Positions 40,263-50,243 are shown, numbered from the stretch's first letter. The stretch is DNA of 64,000 nt from Streptomyces antimycoticus (GCF_005405925.1 NZ_BJHV01000001.1:2852001-2916000); one strand, 5' to 3'. Notes: generated from the letters alone by a model not told the origin. A program made the numbers and translations.

Positions 40263-41246
40263 ATGCGTGCCGATCACGCCTCGTTCGCGTGCGGTGCGGC
40301 CCTCGGCTTCCTCGGTGATCTCGCCACGGGCGATCCGCGCCGCGGCCATCCGGTCGCCGCGTTCGGGCGCGCCGCCGCGGCCGCCGAGCGCCGGCTGTGG
40401 CGTGACCACCGCGGTTACGGGGCCCTGCACACCGTGTTGTGCGCGGGCGGCGCGGCCGCCGGTGCCGCGCTGCTGACCCGTGTCGTACGGGCCCTCGGCG
40501 GGCGCGGCGGCGCGGAGGCCGCGCTGACCGCCGCCGCCACCTGGGCCGTGCTGGGCGGGACGACGCTGGGCCGTGAGGCACGGGCCGTCGGCGGGGCCCT
40601 TGCCGCGGGTGACCTCGACGTCGCCCGGGAGCGGCTGCCGCATCTGTGCGGCCGCGATCCGCAGGCGCTGGACGGGCCGCAGATCGCCCGCGCGGTCGTC
40701 GAATCGGTCGCCGAGAACACCTCCGACGCCGTCGTGGGCGCGCTGGTGTGGGGCGCCGTGGGCGGCGTGCCGGGGCTCATCGGCTTCCGCGCCATCAACA
40801 CCCTGGACGCCATGGTGGGCCACAAGTCGCCGCGCTACCGGCGGTTCGGCTGGGCGGCGGCCCGTCTGGACGATGTGGCCGGCTGGCCCGGTGCGCGCCT
40901 TACGGCGGCCCTGGCGACACTCGCGGGCCCCGATCCGCGCGGTGCGCGGCGCGCCTGGCGGCACGACGGCCGGCGCCATCCGAGCCCGAACGCGGGCCCC
41001 GTGGAAGCGTCGTTCGCGGGCGCGCTCGGGATACGGCTGGGCGGCACCCTCACGTACGGCGGCCGGGTCGAGCACCGGCCGGTGCTCAACTCCGGCGGGC
41101 GGCCGGTGGAGTCGGCCGACATCGAGCGGGCGATACGGCTGTCGCGGCGCGTCGGCGTCCTGGCGCTCGGGGTGTCCGTGGCGGCCCGGCCGGTCCTGAG
41201 GGCGTTGACGGGGCGGCCCCGGGCCTTGGGAAGGGGCGGTGGATGA
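40263..41246 (+). CDS. cbiB: Adenosylcobinamide-phosphate synthase CbiB/CobD
   Basis: A 327-residue membrane protein that attaches the aminopropanol (phosphate) arm to adenosylcobyric acid. The N-terminal 'GAALGFLGDLATGDPRRGHPVAAFGR' is the CbiB signature. Also present are 'ARAVVESVAENTSDAVVGALVWGAVGGVPG' with helix-breaking glycines, split here into its two blocks, and 'YRRFGWAAARLDDVAGWPGARL'. The final 80 residues hold 'HPSPNAGPVEASFAGALGIRLGG'. ATG 40263; the stop overlaps cobQ (ATGA). It is the first gene of the riboswitch-led cobalamin operon. Confidence 0.95.
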   Translation: MRADHASFACGAALGFLGDLATGDPRRGHPVAAFGRAAAAAERRLWRDHRGYGALHTVLCAGGAAAGAALLTRVVRALGGRGGAEAALTAAATWAVLGGTTLGREARAVGGALAAGDLDVARERLPHLCGRDPQALDGPQIARAVVESVAENTSDAVVGALVWGAVGGVPGLIGFRAINTLDAMVGHKSPRYRRFGWAAARLDDVAGWPGARLTAALATLAGPDPRGARRAWRHDGRRHPSPNAGPVEASFAGALGIRLGGTLTYGGRVEHRPVLNSGGRPVESADIERAIRLSRRVGVLALGVSVAARPVLRALTGRPRALGRGGG

Positions 41247-42870
41247 GCGGGATACGCGGTAAGGGCGGCACGGACGGTTCCGGGGCGCGGGGCGGGGCCT
41301 GCTCGTCGCGGGCACCACCTCCGACGCGGGCAAGAGCGTCGTGACGGCCGGGATCTGCCGGTGGCTCGCCCGTAAGGGCGTCAGCGTGGCCCCCTTCAAG
41401 GCGCAGAACATGTCGCTCAACTCCTTCGTCACCCGGGAGGGGGCGGAGATCGGGCGGGCGCAGGCCATGCAGGCCGCCGCCGCGCGCGTCGAGCCGAGCG
41501 CGCTGATGAACCCGGTCCTGCTGAAGCCGGGCAGCGACCGCAGCAGCCAAGTGGTGCTGCTGGGCAAGCCGGTGGGTGAGCTGAGCGCGCGCGGGTACTT
41601 CGGGCGATCGGGTCCCGCGGCGAACCCGCCGTCGGACGCGGACTCCCCCGGGCGGACGCGGTCATTGGGGCGGGAGGCGCTGCTGGGGACCGTCACGGAG
41701 TGCCTGGAGGAGCTGCGGCGCACCCATGACGCGGTGATCTGCGAGGGCGCGGGCAGTCCGGCCGAGATCAATCTGCGCCGCACCGACATCGTCAACATGG
41801 GGCTGGCGCGCGCCGCCGGGCTTCCGGTCGTGGTGGTCGGGGACATCGACCGCGGTGGCGTCTTCGCGTCCTTCTTCGGCACCACCGCGCTGCTGTCGGC
41901 GGCGGACCAACGGCATGTGGCCGCCTATCTGGTGAACAAGTTCCGCGGCGATGTGAGCCTTCTGGAGCCCGGTCTGGACATGCTGCGCGACCTCACCGGG
42001 CGCCCGACCGTCGGTGTGCTCCCGTTCGCCCACGGGCTGGGGATCGACGAGGAGGACGGGCTGCGGGTGTCGCTGCGCGGCACGGTGCGGGAGAGCGTCG
42101 TCGCGCCCCCTTACGGCGCGGACGTCCTGCGGATCGCGGTGGCCGCCGTGCCGCTGATGTCCAACTTCACGGACGTGGACGCGCTGGCGGCCGAACCGGG
42201 CGTGGTCGTGCGGTTCGTGGACCGGCCTGAGGAGCTGGCCGACGCGGATCTGGTGGTGCTGCCGGGCACCCGGGGCACCGTAAGGGCGCTGGAGTGGCTG
42301 CGCGAGCGCGGGCTCGCCGACGCGATCGCCCGGCGGGCCGCCGAGGGCCGCCCGGTGCTGGGCGTCTGCGGCGGCTTCCAGGTGCTCGGGGAGCGCATCG
42401 AGGACAAGATCGAGTCGAAGGCCGGGACGGTCGCCGGGCTCGGGCTGCTGCCGGTGCGGGTACGGTTCGCGGCGGAGAAGACCCTGGCCCGGCCGGTGGG
42501 CGAGGCGCTCGGTGAGCGGGTTGAGGGATACGAGATCCACCACGGGGTCGCCGAGCTGCTCGACGGGGCCGAGGAGCCCTTCCTGGACGGCTGCCGGGTG
42601 GGCTCGGTGTGGGGCACCCACTGGCACGGCTCGCTGGAGAGCGACGGCTTCCGGCGGGCGTTTCTGCGCCGGGTGGCCGCCGCGGCGGGCCGGGCGTTCG
42701 TACCGGCGCCGGACACCCGCTTCGGCGAGCTGCGCGAGGAGCAACTGGACCGCCTCGGCGACCTGATCGAGGAGCACGCCGACACCGACGCACTGCTGCG
42801 GCTCATCGAGAAGGGCGTCCCGGAGGGGCTGCCGTTCGTCCCTCCGGGGGCGCCAGGGGGGACGTCGTGA
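41243..42870 (+). CDS. cobQ: Cobyric acid synthase CobQ, frameshifted in this sequence
   Basis: ATG 41243 overlaps the cbiB stop, but its frame runs into '[11 protein letters not shown]'; the P-loop '[18 protein letters not shown]' is in another frame that has a stop at 41260 and no start codon between. Adding one G in the run 41294-41298 joins the two and gives 542 residues, the normal size. The glutamine amidotransferase half has Cys376 ('[11 protein letters not shown]') and the histidine segment '[10 protein letters not shown]'. CobQ amidates cobyrinic acid a,c-diamide to cobyric acid using glutamine and ATP. The stop overlaps a 22-codon frame that leads into the chelatase gene. Confidence 0.93.
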
Positions 42871-42934
42871 TGAACCCCGACACCCACACCGACACCGGAC
42901 CGCGCCGCCCACGCACACCAGGAGGTACCGCCGC

Positions 42935-45085
42935 GTGACCACCACCTACCCCTTCAGCGCGATCGTCGGCATGGACGGTCTGCGGCTCGCCCTGCTCCTC
43001 AACGCCGTCTCACCCGCCGTGGGCGGCGTCCTGGTGCGCGGGGAGAAGGGCACGGCCAAGAGCACCGCCGTAAGAGCGATCGCGGCGCTGCTGCCGCCGG
43101 TCGACGTGGTGGCCGGGTGCCGGTTTTCCTGCGATCCGGCCGCACCCGACCCGTCCTGCCCGGACGGGCCCCATGAGCCGGACACCGGCGAGGCGCGCCC
43201 CGCGCGGATGGTCGAACTGCCCGTGGGCGCCTCCGAGGACCGCCTGGTCGGCGCCCTCGACATCGAGCGGGCGCTGTCGGACGGGGTGAAGGCGTTCGAG
43301 CCCGGACTGCTCGCGGACGCCCACCGCGGGGTGCTCTACGTCGACGAGGTCAACCTGCTCCACGACCATCTGATCGACCTGCTGCTCGACGCGGCCGCCA
43401 TGGGCGCCTCCTACGTGGAGCGCGAGGGGGTCTCCGTACGGCATGCGGCGCGCTTCCTCCTTGTCGGCACCATGAACCCGGAAGAGGGCGAGCTGCGGCC
43501 GCAGTTGCTGGACCGCTTCGGTCTCACAGTGGAGGTCGCGGCGTCCCGGGACACCGATGAGCGGGTCGAGGTGGTGCGGCGGCGGCTGGCGTACGACGAG
43601 GACCCCGAGGGGTTCGCGGCGCGCTGGGCGGCGGACGAGGACGCCCTGCGGGAGCGCATCGCGGCGGCGCGCGCCCTGCTGCCACGGGTGGGGCTGGGCG
43701 ACCGTGCGCTGCGACAGATCGCGGCGGTGTGCGCCGGGTTCGAGGTGGACGGGATGCGCGCGGACATCGTGACCGCCCGTACGGCGACCGCGCTGGCCGC
43801 CTGGGCCGGGCGCACCGACGTGCGGACCGAGGACGTCCGGGGGGCGGCGCTGCTGTCGCTCCCCCACCGCCGGCGGCGGGCCCCGTTCGACGCGCCGGGG
43901 CTCGACGAGGACAAACTCGACGAGATCCTGCGGCAGTTCGAGGAGGACGAGCCGGAGCCGGATCCGGACCAGGGCCCGGAGGGCCCCGACAGCTCCGACG
44001 ACGGGCCGGACGGCCCGGGCGGCCCCGAGAACCCCGGCGGCGGGCCCCAGGAGGACGCGGGCGACGGAGCGGGGGAGCAGGCGCCGCCCACCGCACCCGA
44101 GCCGTCCGTCCCCGACCAGCGCACGGGTGAGCACGAGACGGCCGACCGCGAGACCGACTCTCCCCAGGCCGATGGCGACGGCGGGGCGGGAGAAGCGGAC
44201 GGTGGTAGTGGTGGAGCCGGCGGTGACCGGGCGGCCGTGGGCGCCGCCGAACCGTTCCGGACCCGGCGGCTCGACGTCCCCGGTCTGGGCGAGGGCGCGG
44301 CCGGACGTCGGTCGCGCGCCCGCAGCGAGCACGGCCGCGCCACCGGGGCGCGCCGCCCGCGAGGGACGCTCTCCGCGCTGCATCTGACGGCGACCGTCCG
44401 GGCCGCCGCCCCGCACCAGCGGTCGCGCGGGCGGCGCGGTCCCGGGCTCCTGGTGCGCCGGGACGATCTGCGCGAGGCGGTGCGCGAGGGCCGGGAGGGC
44501 AATCTCGTGCTGTTCGTGGTGGACGCGTCGGGCTCGATGGCCGCGCGGACGCGGATGAGCGCGATCAAGGGCGCGGTGCTGTCGCTGCTGCTGGACGCCT
44601 ACCAGCGGCGGGACAAGGTCGGGTTGATCACCTTCCGGGGCGCGGACGCCGAGCTGGCGCTGCCGCCCACCTCGTCGGTGGATGCGGCGGCCGTGCGGCT
44701 GGAGCGGCTGCCGACGGGCGGCCGTACACCGCTGGCGGCCGGGCTGTTGAAGGCGCGGGAGGTGCTGCGGGTGGAGCGGCTGCGGGATCCCTCACGCCGT
44801 CCGCTGCTGGTCGTGGTGACCGACGGACGGGCCACGGAGGCGCGGCGGTCCGGCGGGCCCACGCCGGTCGAGCGGGCCGGGCGCGCGGCGCGGATGCTCG
44901 CGGGCGACGGGGTCGCCTCGGTGGTGGTGGACTGCGAGTCCGGGCTGGTGCGGCTGGGGCTGGCGGGCGCGCTCGCCCGCGAACTGCGGGCCACGCCGGT
45001 GACACTCGACGAGCTGCGCGCGGACAGCGTGACCGCGCTGGTGCGCGATGTACGAACCGTATCGAACCCTCGGAGGGCCGCCTGA
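42935..45085 (+). CDS. Magnesium/cobalt chelatase-type ATPase with fused VWA domain (ChlI-ChlD-like)
   Basis: A 716-residue protein from GTG 42935, with 'aggagg' upstream. The N-terminal AAA+ domain (to about 310) has Walker A '[10 protein letters not shown]', Walker B '[10 protein letters not shown]' and '[20 protein letters not shown]'. An acidic/proline-rich linker (about 325-480, rich in 'PDGPGGPEN'-type repeats) follows. The C-terminal von Willebrand A domain has the MIDAS motif DASGS at about residue 530. It would drive metal insertion as the ATPase of a CobN-type cobaltochelatase, but no CobN gene is present in this window. A 22-codon frame (42870-42938) overlaps its start. Confidence 0.9.
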   Translation: MTTTYPFSAIVGMDGLRLALLLNAVSPAVGGVLVRGEKGTAKSTAVRAIAALLPPVDVVAGCRFSCDPAAPDPSCPDGPHEPDTGEARPARMVELPVGASEDRLVGALDIERALSDGVKAFEPGLLADAHRGVLYVDEVNLLHDHLIDLLLDAAAMGASYVEREGVSVRHAARFLLVGTMNPEEGELRPQLLDRFGLTVEVAASRDTDERVEVVRRRLAYDEDPEGFAARWAADEDALRERIAAARALLPRVGLGDRALRQIAAVCAGFEVDGMRADIVTARTATALAAWAGRTDVRTEDVRGAALLSLPHRRRRAPFDAPGLDEDKLDEILRQFEEDEPEPDPDQGPEGPDSSDDGPDGPGGPENPGGGPQEDAGDGAGEQAPPTAPEPSVPDQRTGEHETADRETDSPQADGDGGAGEADGGSGGAGGDRAAVGAAEPFRTRRLDVPGLGEGAAGRRSRARSEHGRATGARRPRGTLSALHLTATVRAAAPHQRSRGRRGPGLLVRRDDLREAVREGREGNLVLFVVDASGSMAARTRMSAIKGAVLSLLLDAYQRRDKVGLITFRGADAELALPPTSSVDAAAVRLERLPTGGRTPLAAGLLKAREVLRVERLRDPSRRPLLVVVTDGRATEARRSGGPTPVERAGRAARMLAGDGVASVVVDCESGLVRLGLAGALARELRATPVTLDELRADSVTALVRDVRTVSNPRRAA

Positions 45086-45681
45086 TGCCGCAAGGACAAC
45101 CGACCGTCGTCCCGGACGACGGGCTGACCACCCGCCAGCGCCGCAACCGCCCGCTCGTGTTCGTCCACACAGGTCAGGGCAAGGGCAAGTCGACCGCGGC
45201 GTTCGGGCTGGCGCTGCGGGCATGGAACCAAAACTGGCCGGTCGGTGTATTCCAATTTGTAAAGTCCGCGAAATGGCGGGTCGGTGAGGAGCGTGCGCTG
45301 CGCGTCCTCGGCGACTCGGGCGAAGGGGGGACCGTCGCATGGCACAAGATGGGCGAGGGCTGGTCGTGGGTCCAGCGCGACATGGCTTCCAGCGAGGAGG
45401 CCGCACGCGAGGGCTGGGAGCAGGTCAAGCGCGATCTCGCGGCGGAGACATACCGGCTCTATGTGCTGGACGAATTCGCGTATCCGATGCACTGGGGCTG
45501 GGTGGACCCCGACGAGGTGGTGTCGGTGCTGCGGGACCGGCCCGGGACGCAGCACGTCGTCATCACGGGGCGTAACGCACCGGCGCAGTTGGTGGACTTC
45601 GCCGACCTGGTCACCGACATGTCCAAGGTCAAACATCCGATGGACACCGGTCAGAAGGGCCAGCGAGGCATCGAGTGGTGA
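45085..45681 (+). CDS. cobO: Corrinoid adenosyltransferase CobO
   Basis: A 198-residue protein, ATG 45085 overlapping the chelatase stop. The ATP-binding P-loop 'GQGKGKSTAA' is at residues 30-39, then 'FQFVKSAKWRVGEERAL' and 'YVLDEFAYPMHWGW', all typical of the CobA/CobO type. It transfers the adenosyl group from ATP to cob(I)yrinic acid a,c-diamide. Coupled to cobB downstream (GTGA overlap). Confidence 0.97.
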   Translation: MPQGQPTVVPDDGLTTRQRRNRPLVFVHTGQGKGKSTAAFGLALRAWNQNWPVGVFQFVKSAKWRVGEERALRVLGDSGEGGTVAWHKMGEGWSWVQRDMASSEEAAREGWEQVKRDLAAETYRLYVLDEFAYPMHWGWVDPDEVVSVLRDRPGTQHVVITGRNAPAQLVDFADLVTDMSKVKHPMDTGQKGQRGIEW

Positions 45682-47111
45682 GTGTCCCGCGTCTCGTGAT
45701 CGCGGCGCCCGCCTCGGGCAGCGGGAAGACGACGGTCACCGCGGGGCTCATGGCCGCCTTCGCGGAGCGCGGTCTGGACGTGTCCCCGCACAAGGTCGGC
45801 CCGGACTACATCGACCCTGGCTATCACGCGCTCGCGATCTCCTCGGCCGCCTCCTCGGCCGGGCGGTCCCGGGCCGGGGGCGCCCGCCCGGGCCGGAATC
45901 TGGATGCCTATCTGTGCGGTCCGCAGCGGATCGCCCCGCTGTTCCTGCATGGGGCGGCGGGCTGCGATCTGGCCCTGGTCGAAGGGGTGATGGGGCTGTT
46001 CGACGGGGCGGCCGGGCAGGGCGAGCTGGCCTCGACGGCGCATGTGGCCAAGCTGCTGCGGGCGCCGGTGGTGCTGGTGGTGGACGCGTCGTCGCAGTCG
46101 CGGTCGGTGGCCGCGCTGGTGCATGGCTTCGCCTCCTGGGACCCCGAGGTGCGGGTCGCGGGGGTGATCCTCAACAAGGTCGGTTCGGACCGTCACGAGG
46201 CGATGCTGCGCGAGGCGCTGGAGGGGTGCGGAGTGCCGGTGTTCGGCGCGCTGCGCCGGACGCGGGAGGTGCGGGCACCGAGCCGCCATCTGGGTCTGGT
46301 GCCGGTGGCCGAGCGCCGGGCCGAGGCGGTCGATTCGGCGGCCGCGCTGGCAGCGCGGGTGCGGGAGGGCTGCGATCTCGAGGGGCTGCTGGCGCTGGCG
46401 CGCAGCGCACCGCCCCTGTCCGAGGCGGCCTGGGATCCGGAGGAGGAGATGCGCCGGGCGGTGGAGGCCGTCCCCGGTGCCGCGGGCCGGGACCGCGCGG
46501 CGCGGCCGGTGGTCGCCGTGGCGGGCGGGGCCGCGTTCACCTTCTCGTACGCGGAGCACACCGAGCTGCTCACGGCGGCCGGGGCGCGGGTCGTCCCCTT
46601 CGATCCGCTGCGGGACGAGCGCCTCCCGGAAGGCACCGGCGGTCTGGTGATCGGCGGCGGGTTCCCGGAGGTGTACGCCCCCGAGCTGTCCGCGAACGAG
46701 CCGCTGCGGGCAGCCGTCGCCGAGCTCGCCGCGTCCGGCGCGCCCATCGCCGCCGAATGTGCCGGACTGCTGTATCTGGCGGGCTCGCTGGACGGGGAGC
46801 CGATGTGCGGGGTGCTGGCCGCCGAGGCACGGATGTCGGAACGTCTGACGCTGGGCTACCGTGAGGCCGTGGCCATCTCCGACACCGCACTCGCCGCTGC
46901 GGGGACGCGGGTGCGCGGCCATGAGTTCCACCGCACGACCATCGTGCCCGGAGCGGGGGCGGAGCCCGCCTGGGGGCTCGTCCACCCGGAGCGTCGTACC
47001 GAAGGGTTCGCACAGGGAAATGTGCATGCCTCCTATCTGCATGTGCACTGGGCCTCGGCCCCAGGCGCGGCGGCCCGGTTCGCCGACAGATGTGTGTCCC
47101 CTGCCCGTTGA
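45678..47111 (+). CDS. cobB: Cobyrinic acid a,c-diamide synthase CobB/CbiA
   Basis: A 477-residue glutamine amidotransferase from GTG 45678. The N-terminal P-loop 'APASGSGKTTVTAGL' begins at residue 10 and 'PHKVGPDYIDPGYH' follows. The C-terminal amidotransferase carries 'AECAGLLYLAGSL' with Cys361 and 'NVHASYLHVHW' with the catalytic-type His. An arginine/serine-rich insert lies near residues 57-73. The enzyme amidates the a and c side chains of hydrogenobyrinic or cobyrinic acid. A short intergenic gap precedes cobE. Confidence 0.96.
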   Translation: MSVPRLVIAAPASGSGKTTVTAGLMAAFAERGLDVSPHKVGPDYIDPGYHALAISSAASSAGRSRAGGARPGRNLDAYLCGPQRIAPLFLHGAAGCDLALVEGVMGLFDGAAGQGELASTAHVAKLLRAPVVLVVDASSQSRSVAALVHGFASWDPEVRVAGVILNKVGSDRHEAMLREALEGCGVPVFGALRRTREVRAPSRHLGLVPVAERRAEAVDSAAALAARVREGCDLEGLLALARSAPPLSEAAWDPEEEMRRAVEAVPGAAGRDRAARPVVAVAGGAAFTFSYAEHTELLTAAGARVVPFDPLRDERLPEGTGGLVIGGGFPEVYAPELSANEPLRAAVAELAASGAPIAAECAGLLYLAGSLDGEPMCGVLAAEARMSERLTLGYREAVAISDTALAAAGTRVRGHEFHRTTIVPGAGAEPAWGLVHPERRTEGFAQGNVHASYLHVHWASAPGAAARFADRCVSPAR

Positions 47112-47130
47112 GCCGAGGCGGTGAGCTGAC

Positions 47131-47631
47131 GTGGAGGTCATCGGCCGGGGCACGGCGTGTCCCCTGCCCGAGACACCGCTTGTCGTCGGGGTCGGGGCCA
47201 GCCGGGGGGTGTCCGACGGCGAGGTGATCGGGCTGGTCGAGACGGTCCTGGCGGAGGCGGGCCTTTCGCCGAGCGGCGTGGCCGAGTTGGCGACCGTGGA
47301 GGCCAAGGCCGGGGAGACCGGACTGCTGATGGCGGCCGAGCGGCTGGGGGTGCCGCTGTGCGGATACCCGGCGGCGGCGCTGGCCGCGGTGGAGGTGCCG
47401 AACCCGTCCGCGGTGCCGCTCGCGGCCGTGGGCACGGCCGGGGTCGCCGAGGCGGCCGCGCTGCTGGCCGCCGGACCTGGCGGCGAACTGCTGGTCGCCA
47501 AGCGGAAGTCCGCGCCGCACGGCCGCCCCGGAATGGCCACCTGCGCCGTCGCTCGCCGCCCGGCTGCGGCCAAATCCGGGCAGGCCGGGCAGCGAAGACC
47601 TGCCGTCGACCGTCCCGACGCAGGTCAGTAA
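47131..47631 (+). CDS. cobE: CobE/CbiG C-terminal domain protein
   Basis: A 166-residue protein from GTG 47131. The CobE/CbiG C-terminal fold is shown by 'LVVGVGASRGVSDGEVIGLV', 'LATVEAKAGETGLLMAAERLG', 'VPNPSAVPLAAVGTAGVAEAAALLAAG' in parts, and 'LLVAKRKSAPHGRPGMATCAVARR'. CobE helps cobalamin biosynthesis at a poorly defined step; in CbiG the domain accompanies acetaldehyde release. The last 25 residues are basic and not conserved. It stands between cobB and cbiX with small gaps. Confidence 0.88.
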   Translation: MEVIGRGTACPLPETPLVVGVGASRGVSDGEVIGLVETVLAEAGLSPSGVAELATVEAKAGETGLLMAAERLGVPLCGYPAAALAAVEVPNPSAVPLAAVGTAGVAEAAALLAAGPGGELLVAKRKSAPHGRPGMATCAVARRPAAAKSGQAGQRRPAVDRPDAGQ

Positions 47632-47703
47632 CGTCTCGGGGCGGAACAGCCCGCCGCCCCCTGCTGACCGTGACACCCGCACCACCTGCACCAAGGAGAC
47701 CTC

Positions 47704-48540
47704 GTGACGACCCCGCCCGCCCTGCTCCTCGCAGGCATCGGCACGCGAGACGAAGGGCATGCCACCGCCTTTCACGCATTCGTAAGGGAGTTGGCCGCAC
47801 GCCACCCGGACCTGCCCGTGGCGGGTGGCCTCACCGGACCGGGCAGCCACCCGCTGTCCGATGCGGTCACCCGGCTCGTCGGCGAGGGGGTGAGCCGCTT
47901 CGCGGTCGTCCCGCTGACGCTGATCCCGGCGGCTCCCCCGAGAGACGGCATCGCCGCCGCGCTGGCCCAGGAGGCGGAGCGGCATGCCGACGCCTCGTTC
48001 GCCTCCGCCCGGCCGCTCGGCCCGCACCGCACGCTGCTCAGCGTGCTGGAGCGGCGGCTCGACGAGGCGCTGGGCAACCGGCCCCGGCTGCCCTCGGACC
48101 GCGCGGAGACCACCGTGCTGCTGGTGGGCGACGGCTCGCCGCTCCCCGAGGCCAACGCCGAGGTGCACCGCGCCGCCCGGCTGCTGTGGGAGGGCCGTGG
48201 CTTCGCGGGCGTCGAGGTGGCCTTCTCCTCGCTCGCCGCACCGGATGTGGCCTCGGGCCTGGACCGCTGCGCCAAGCTGGGGGCCAGCCGGGTCGTGGTG
48301 CTGCCGTACTTCCTGTTCGCCGGTGACACCCTGGAGCGCGTGCGGCAGCAGGCGGAGGGCTGGGGGCTCGCCTACCCCGAGGTCGAGGTGGTCTCCGCCG
48401 ATGTCATCGGCCCGGCAAAGGAGTTGGCCGACCTCGTCATGGAGCGCTATGAGGAGGTGGCCGACACCGCCGGGCGCGCCGGATTCGGCGATGAGGCCCA
48501 TGCGTTCGCGCATCCCGATACCCACGCCGATGTCCACTGA
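47704..48540 (+). CDS. cbiX: Sirohydrochlorin cobaltochelatase-like protein (CbiX)
   Basis: A 278-residue protein from GTG 47704 preceded by 'aaggaga'. The fold is a tandem CbiX: 'LLLAGIGTRDEGHATAFHAF' supplies the first His, 'RFAVVPLTLIPAAPPRDGI' and 'VVVLPYFLFAGDTLERV' are the paired core segments, and 'LLVGDGSPLPEANAEV' begins the second half. Family enzymes insert Co(II) or Fe(II) into sirohydrochlorin. It carries a His-containing end ('HAFAHPDTHADVH'). The stop overlaps cobC. Confidence 0.9.
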   Translation: MTTPPALLLAGIGTRDEGHATAFHAFVRELAARHPDLPVAGGLTGPGSHPLSDAVTRLVGEGVSRFAVVPLTLIPAAPPRDGIAAALAQEAERHADASFASARPLGPHRTLLSVLERRLDEALGNRPRLPSDRAETTVLLVGDGSPLPEANAEVHRAARLLWEGRGFAGVEVAFSSLAAPDVASGLDRCAKLGASRVVVLPYFLFAGDTLERVRQQAEGWGLAYPEVEVVSADVIGPAKELADLVMERYEEVADTAGRAGFGDEAHAFAHPDTHADVH

Positions 48541-49645
48541 TCCATCGGCGGGCCTGCCCACGAGCGGGTCCGCCGCCCCGGCCGCCGATGGCGTCTCCAC
48601 CGGGTTCGATCTGCGGCATCACGGGGACGCGGAGGTGCGGGGAGCCGATGCCGACCTGACGGACCTCGCGGTCAATGTCCGGGCCGGTACGCCGCCGGAC
48701 TGGCTCAAGGCCCGAATCGCCGACTCCCTCGACGGGCTGGCCGCCTATCCGGACGGGCGGACGGCGCGGGAGGCGGTCGCCGCGCGCCATGGGCTTCCGG
48801 TCGGCCGGGTGCTGCTGACGGCGGGTGCCGCGGAGGCGTTCGTCCTGCTCGCCCGTGCCATCCCGGCTCAGCGGCCGGTGGTGGTGCATCCGCAGTTCAC
48901 CGAACCGGAGGCGGCGCTGCGGGACGCGGGGCACACCGTGGAGCGAGTGATCCTCGATGAGCGGAACGGCTTCCGGCTGGCTCCGGACGCGGTGCCGGAG
49001 GACGCCGATCTGGTGGTGATCGGCAACCCCACCAACCCCACATCCGTACTGCACCCGGCCGATGCCCTGGCCGGTCTCGCCCGGCCGGGACGGACGCTGG
49101 TGGTGGACGAGGCGTTCATGGACGCCGTCCCGGGCGAGCGCGAGTCGCTGGCGGACCGCACCGATGTGCCCGGGCTCGTGGTGCTGCGCAGCCTCACCAA
49201 GACCTGGGGTCTGGCGGGGCTGCGGATCGGCTATGTGCTGGCGGAGCCGGACACCGTCACGGCGCTGGAGCGGGTCCAGCCGCTGTGGCCGGTGTCCAGC
49301 CCGGCCCTGACGGCGGCCGAGGCGTGCTGCGCCCCGCCCGCCCTCGCCGAGGCCGCTCGGGCCGCCGACCGTACGGCCGCCGACCGGGCCCATCTGGCCG
49401 ACCGGCTGGCCCAGTTGGCGGAGGTGCGGGTATGCGGCCCGGCGGCAGGACCCTTTCTGCTGATCCGGCTGCCGGGCGCGATGGCGATCCGCACCCGGCT
49501 GCGCGAGCTGGGCTTCGCCGTCCGCCGCGGTGACACGTTCCCGGGCCTCGGCCCGGACTGGCTCCGGCTCGCCGTCCGCGACCGCGCCACGACGGACCGC
49601 TTCGTCATCGCCCTGGCGAAGGCCATCGCCGAATCGGACGCCTGA
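48530..49645 (+). CDS. cobC: Threonine-phosphate decarboxylase-like PLP enzyme (CobC/CobD type)
   Basis: A 371-residue class I/II aminotransferase-fold protein. ATG 48530 (MSTDPSAGLP) overlaps cbiX; further in-frame starts lie slightly upstream. PLP-binding Lys224 lies in 'SLTKTWGLAGLRIGY', with 'GNPTNPTSVL' and 'TLVVDEAFMDAVPG' as cofactor contacts. In this pathway such enzymes provide the aminopropanol arm (L-threonine-O-3-phosphate decarboxylation), matching CbiB. It is the last gene of the operon. Confidence 0.9.
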   Translation: MSTDPSAGLPTSGSAAPAADGVSTGFDLRHHGDAEVRGADADLTDLAVNVRAGTPPDWLKARIADSLDGLAAYPDGRTAREAVAARHGLPVGRVLLTAGAAEAFVLLARAIPAQRPVVVHPQFTEPEAALRDAGHTVERVILDERNGFRLAPDAVPEDADLVVIGNPTNPTSVLHPADALAGLARPGRTLVVDEAFMDAVPGERESLADRTDVPGLVVLRSLTKTWGLAGLRIGYVLAEPDTVTALERVQPLWPVSSPALTAAEACCAPPALAEAARAADRTAADRAHLADRLAQLAEVRVCGPAAGPFLLIRLPGAMAIRTRLRELGFAVRRGDTFPGLGPDWLRLAVRDRATTDRFVIALAKAIAESDA

Positions 49646-49812
49646 CCGCGCTGCCACACCGCGCACCACACTGCCTGATCGCGCCGCCAGACCGCGCACC
49701 GCGTGGAGCGGTGCGCGGTCACGCACGGCTTGCCCGAGCCGCGGGCGCGGGCCCAGCGCTCGCGCCCGATGCCGAGCCCCGGCCCAACGCCCGAGCCCCG
49801 GCCCGGCATCGG
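49646..49812. other. GC-rich non-coding stretch after cobC
   Basis: No gene was recognised. It contains two 'ccgcgcaccg'-like motifs and leads into the tandem repeats. It probably terminates the cobalamin operon, though no unambiguous hairpin was seen. Confidence 0.4.
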
Positions 49813-50176
49813 AGCCCCAGCCCCTATGCCGTACCCCGGCCCGGCACCCGCGGCCGAGCCCGACGGCACGCCCCGGCCCAGCACCCGCGACCCGGCCCTA
49901 TGCCGCACCCCGGGCACCCGCCCCAGATCCGGCACCCGAACCGTTGGGCACGGCACGGGCACCGGACCCAACAGGCCGGGCCAGGTCAAGCGTCAGCCCC
50001 AGCCCCTATGCCGTACCCCGGCCCGGCACCCACGGCCGAGCCCGACGGCACGCCCCGGCCCAGCACCCGCGGCCCGGCCCTATGCCGCACCCTGGGCACC
50101 CGCCCCAGATCCGGCACCCGAACCGTTGGGCACGGCACAGGCACCGGACCCAACAGGCCGGGCCAGGTCAGGCGTC
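49813..50176. repeat. Two near-identical 182-bp tandem copies
   Basis: Copies 49813-49994 and 49995-50176 both begin agccccagcccctatgccgt and end near 'ggccaggtca(a/g)gcgtc'. They differ at about five positions. Each contains internal shorter repeats ('ccggcccagcacccgc'). No conserved reading frame is evident. The array sits between convergent genes cobC and the LAETG protein gene. Confidence 0.95.
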
Positions 50177-50190
50177 AGGCCCAGCCGTCA

Positions 50191-50232
50191 GGCATCAGGC
50201 ATCAGGCATCAGGCATCAGGCATCAGGCATCA
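50191..50232. repeat. Six perfect copies of the heptamer GGCATCA
   Basis: GGCATCA is repeated six times without interruption at 50191-50232, then degenerates into gccgtca and ggcgtca up to 50246. This is a simple sequence repeat of the kind that changes copy number by slippage. It ends a few bases before the stop of the LAETG protein gene (minus strand). Confidence 0.95.
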
Positions 50233-50243
50233 GCCGTCAGGCG

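Noticed and set aside
50191..50232. CRISPR-like regularity of the GGCATCA units.
   Set aside because: The units are contiguous 7-mers without spacers; this is a simple tandem repeat.
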